A stretch of DNA of 64,000 nt from Selaginella moellendorffii (Eukaryota; Streptophyta; Lycopodiopsida; Selaginellales; Selaginellaceae): positions 1,226,091 to 1,290,090 of the forward strand of contig NW_003314279.1 in assembly GCF_000143415.4 (NCBI RefSeq), read 5' to 3'. Both the position numbers and the translations under genes were made by a program. A model generated the notes under the pieces. That model was not told the DNA's origin. It saw only the letters and a program-made list of their open reading frames with translations, and did not search any database. Below, one piece after another: positions 62,598 to 64,000 of this stretch (position 1 is the first letter of the stretch; every line of letters begins with the position of its first letter).

Positions 62598-64000
62598 TCA
62601 CCTCTTTTGGCAATCTCGAGGTCGGCAGAGTGTCCAGAGTACTGCAGCCAAGAGTACTACGGTAGAAGCTCCAGCAGAAGAAATAAAACCAAACTGAGGA
62701 CAAGTCTTTTGTGACAGTTGTAGAGACATAGTGCCGAACTTGCTCCGAGGACGAGACCCCCCAACCCTGCTCAAATAAAGAATTTATTAACCAAAACAAG
62801 TTCAGAGACAAACCATACCCGATTGCATTTTTGAAGGCTTGCCAAAATCCAGTTTCCCCATTTCCTGTTGATAAAGTGCTCAAGCATTGTAAGAAACCAC
62901 AAAATTACTTTACCTTGAGTCGATTTTCTCCCACTGAAAGTGTTCTTTGTTTTCCAATCGCTCTTCAACCTTTGCAAATGAGCCAGTCGTTCAACCAGCT
63001 GAATTTCCTCAGAGCTGCAACAAAAAAAATATTGAACGACAAATCCAGTGCAGCTGTTTCACGCACCTCAAGGACCTGGGAATTTTTACTTGAATTGTAA
63101 AAATGTGGCTACCCCGAGTACGCGGTGAACCTAGCCTCGGAACACCTTGATTTGGAAGCACCACCGTGTCACCGGGTTGAGTACCTGGAGGGATTCGTAT
63201 AACAGCTTTACCACCCAGTGTATTCACCTACAAAACTTGGACGTAAGCCACGCAATCCAGCCCACAAAAAAGAGTGTTACCTCCACTAATGTCCCAAGGA
63301 TAGCATCCACATAACTAACCGAGATGGTAGAAACGAGGTTATTCCCCTCCCTTTTGATGCCAGGATAATCTTTTACTTTCAAAGAGATGTAGAGATCTCC
63401 AGGCGGGGTCCTATAAAAAAAAACAATGTGTTTTGAAGTAGATTTTGTTTCGAAGATCGTACCTCCTCGGCCCTGCATGTCCTTCATGAGGCACTCGTAG
63501 TGTGTTGCCATTTTTCACACCGGCTGGCACCTTCACGTCAATCGTTTTCTTGGTTAAAACTACGCCTTCGCCTCCGCAAGTTCTACAGTAGTCGAGAATG
63601 ACTTCGCCCCGGCCCTCACAATCTGTACAAACTGAAACCTGTGGCATAAGCGAAACTTAAGAGCCTAAGTAGGAAACACAGCTGCCATTACCCTGGAAAA
63701 TGTACCGTAGCTTGCTTGCTGTGTTTCAAATGTTTGTCCTCTGCCACGGCAACCCTTACATGGCTTCACCTTTCCTAAGTACGCCCCAGAGCCATCACAA
63801 CTGTTGCATGTTTCTAAATGTGAAACTTCGATCTTCTTTTCTGCTCCAAAAATTCCTTCCGTAAACTCCAAATGCAGCTCGTACCTGGCTTCACAGAATC
63901 AGAGCAGCGTATACATCAATCAGAGATTATACCCAAGATCCGCGCCCTGGAAGTTCTCGGGTCTCATTCCAGCCATTTCTCCAAATACAGACCGGAAGAT
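62598..64000 (-). CDS. plastid-type DnaJ (J-domain family A) chaperone, 5' part outside the window
   Basis: Exons 64000-63933 (continues beyond the window), 63884-63692, 63638-63463, 63410-63281, 63227-63067, 63014-62914, 62864-62819 and 62766-62598 keep phase. Visible are the end of the G/F region (FGEMAGMRPENFQGADLG) and the four-repeat CxxCxGxG zinc finger (CNSCDGSG, CKGCRGRG, CTDCEGRG, CRTCGGEG). The substrate-binding beta domains follow (PPGDLYISLKVKDYPGIKREGNNLVSTISVSYVDAILGTLVEVNTLGGKAVIRIPPGTQPGDTVVLPNQGVP). A C-terminal extension with a hydrophobic segment (TVVLLAAVLWTLC) resembles the tails of Arabidopsis plastid DJA proteins. It would stimulate Hsp70. The J domain itself is not in view. 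It converges with the UAM-like gene, with 69 bp between stops. Confidence 0.88.

Overview
The window looks like nuclear DNA of the lycophyte Selaginella (probably S. moellendorffii). Introns are very short (about 45-240 bp, mostly 50-75). PPR genes are intronless PLS/E-type genes, and land-plant families (Aux/IAA, GRAS/SCL3, RTNLB, GT10 fucosyltransferase) sit beside cilium genes (CEP164-like, CFAP20) expected only in plants with swimming sperm. The species name is inference; everything was read by eye, with no database search. LAYOUT: 1-2110 is AT-rich DNA without a convincing gene. 2111-22404 is a four-level nest of mobile elements. A minus-strand Ty3/gypsy element with 175-bp LTRs (2111-2285 and 22230-22404) is split inside its RT/RNase H region by a 15.1-kb DNA transposon (4347-19482) with 24-bp perfect terminal inverted repeats and a 4-bp ACGT target duplication. 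That transposon carries two divergent genes, a ParB/Srx-like gene (minus, 4750-7217) and a DUF7869-like putative transposase (plus, 16180-18575, 5' end lost in a 100-N gap). It is itself interrupted by a young chromovirus-type gypsy element (8143-14533, target duplication GAGAC) and by a 287-bp MITE of its own family (18790-19076, target duplication AGAC). A 22-bp palindrome family, about 16 copies, is spread through the transposon and its MITE. I did not see it in the nested chromovirus or in the rest of the window. This is the best candidate for an undescribed system: a ParB-like protein and a DDD-type transposase sharing an element full of parS-like palindromes. 22405-34000 is gene-relic country: an E-class PPR gene with a broken upstream fragment, a truncated fucosyltransferase copy, a vacuolar-iron-transporter-like pseudogene, two degenerate ecdysoneless (ECD) copies, and a multi-exon gene with tandem HSP20-like exons whose 3' end decays. 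33154-64000 is compact gene space. In order it holds an alpha-1,4-fucosyltransferase-like gene (minus) head-to-head with an FMC1/LYR-like gene (plus); an Aux/IAA gene (plus); a CEP164-like gene and a reticulon gene (both minus); a 63-aa membrane protein gene whose stop lies 5 bp before the CFAP20 start (plus); two overlapping PPR genes (minus); a bHLH-MYC_N/WNK-related gene (plus); an SCL3-type GRAS gene (minus); an unrecognised zinc-finger/coiled-coil gene (plus); a divergent UDP-arabinopyranose-mutase-like gene lacking the DDD motif (plus); and the 3' part of a plastid-type DnaJ gene (minus, running off the window). Exon models for these genes were checked for GT-AG borders and reading phase. 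HOW THEY FIT: the host genes are independent housekeeping or developmental loci. CEP164 and CFAP20 both serve basal bodies or cilia; Aux/IAA and SCL3 are auxin and gibberellin/root regulators. Only the transposon genes form an evident functional unit with shared cis sites.
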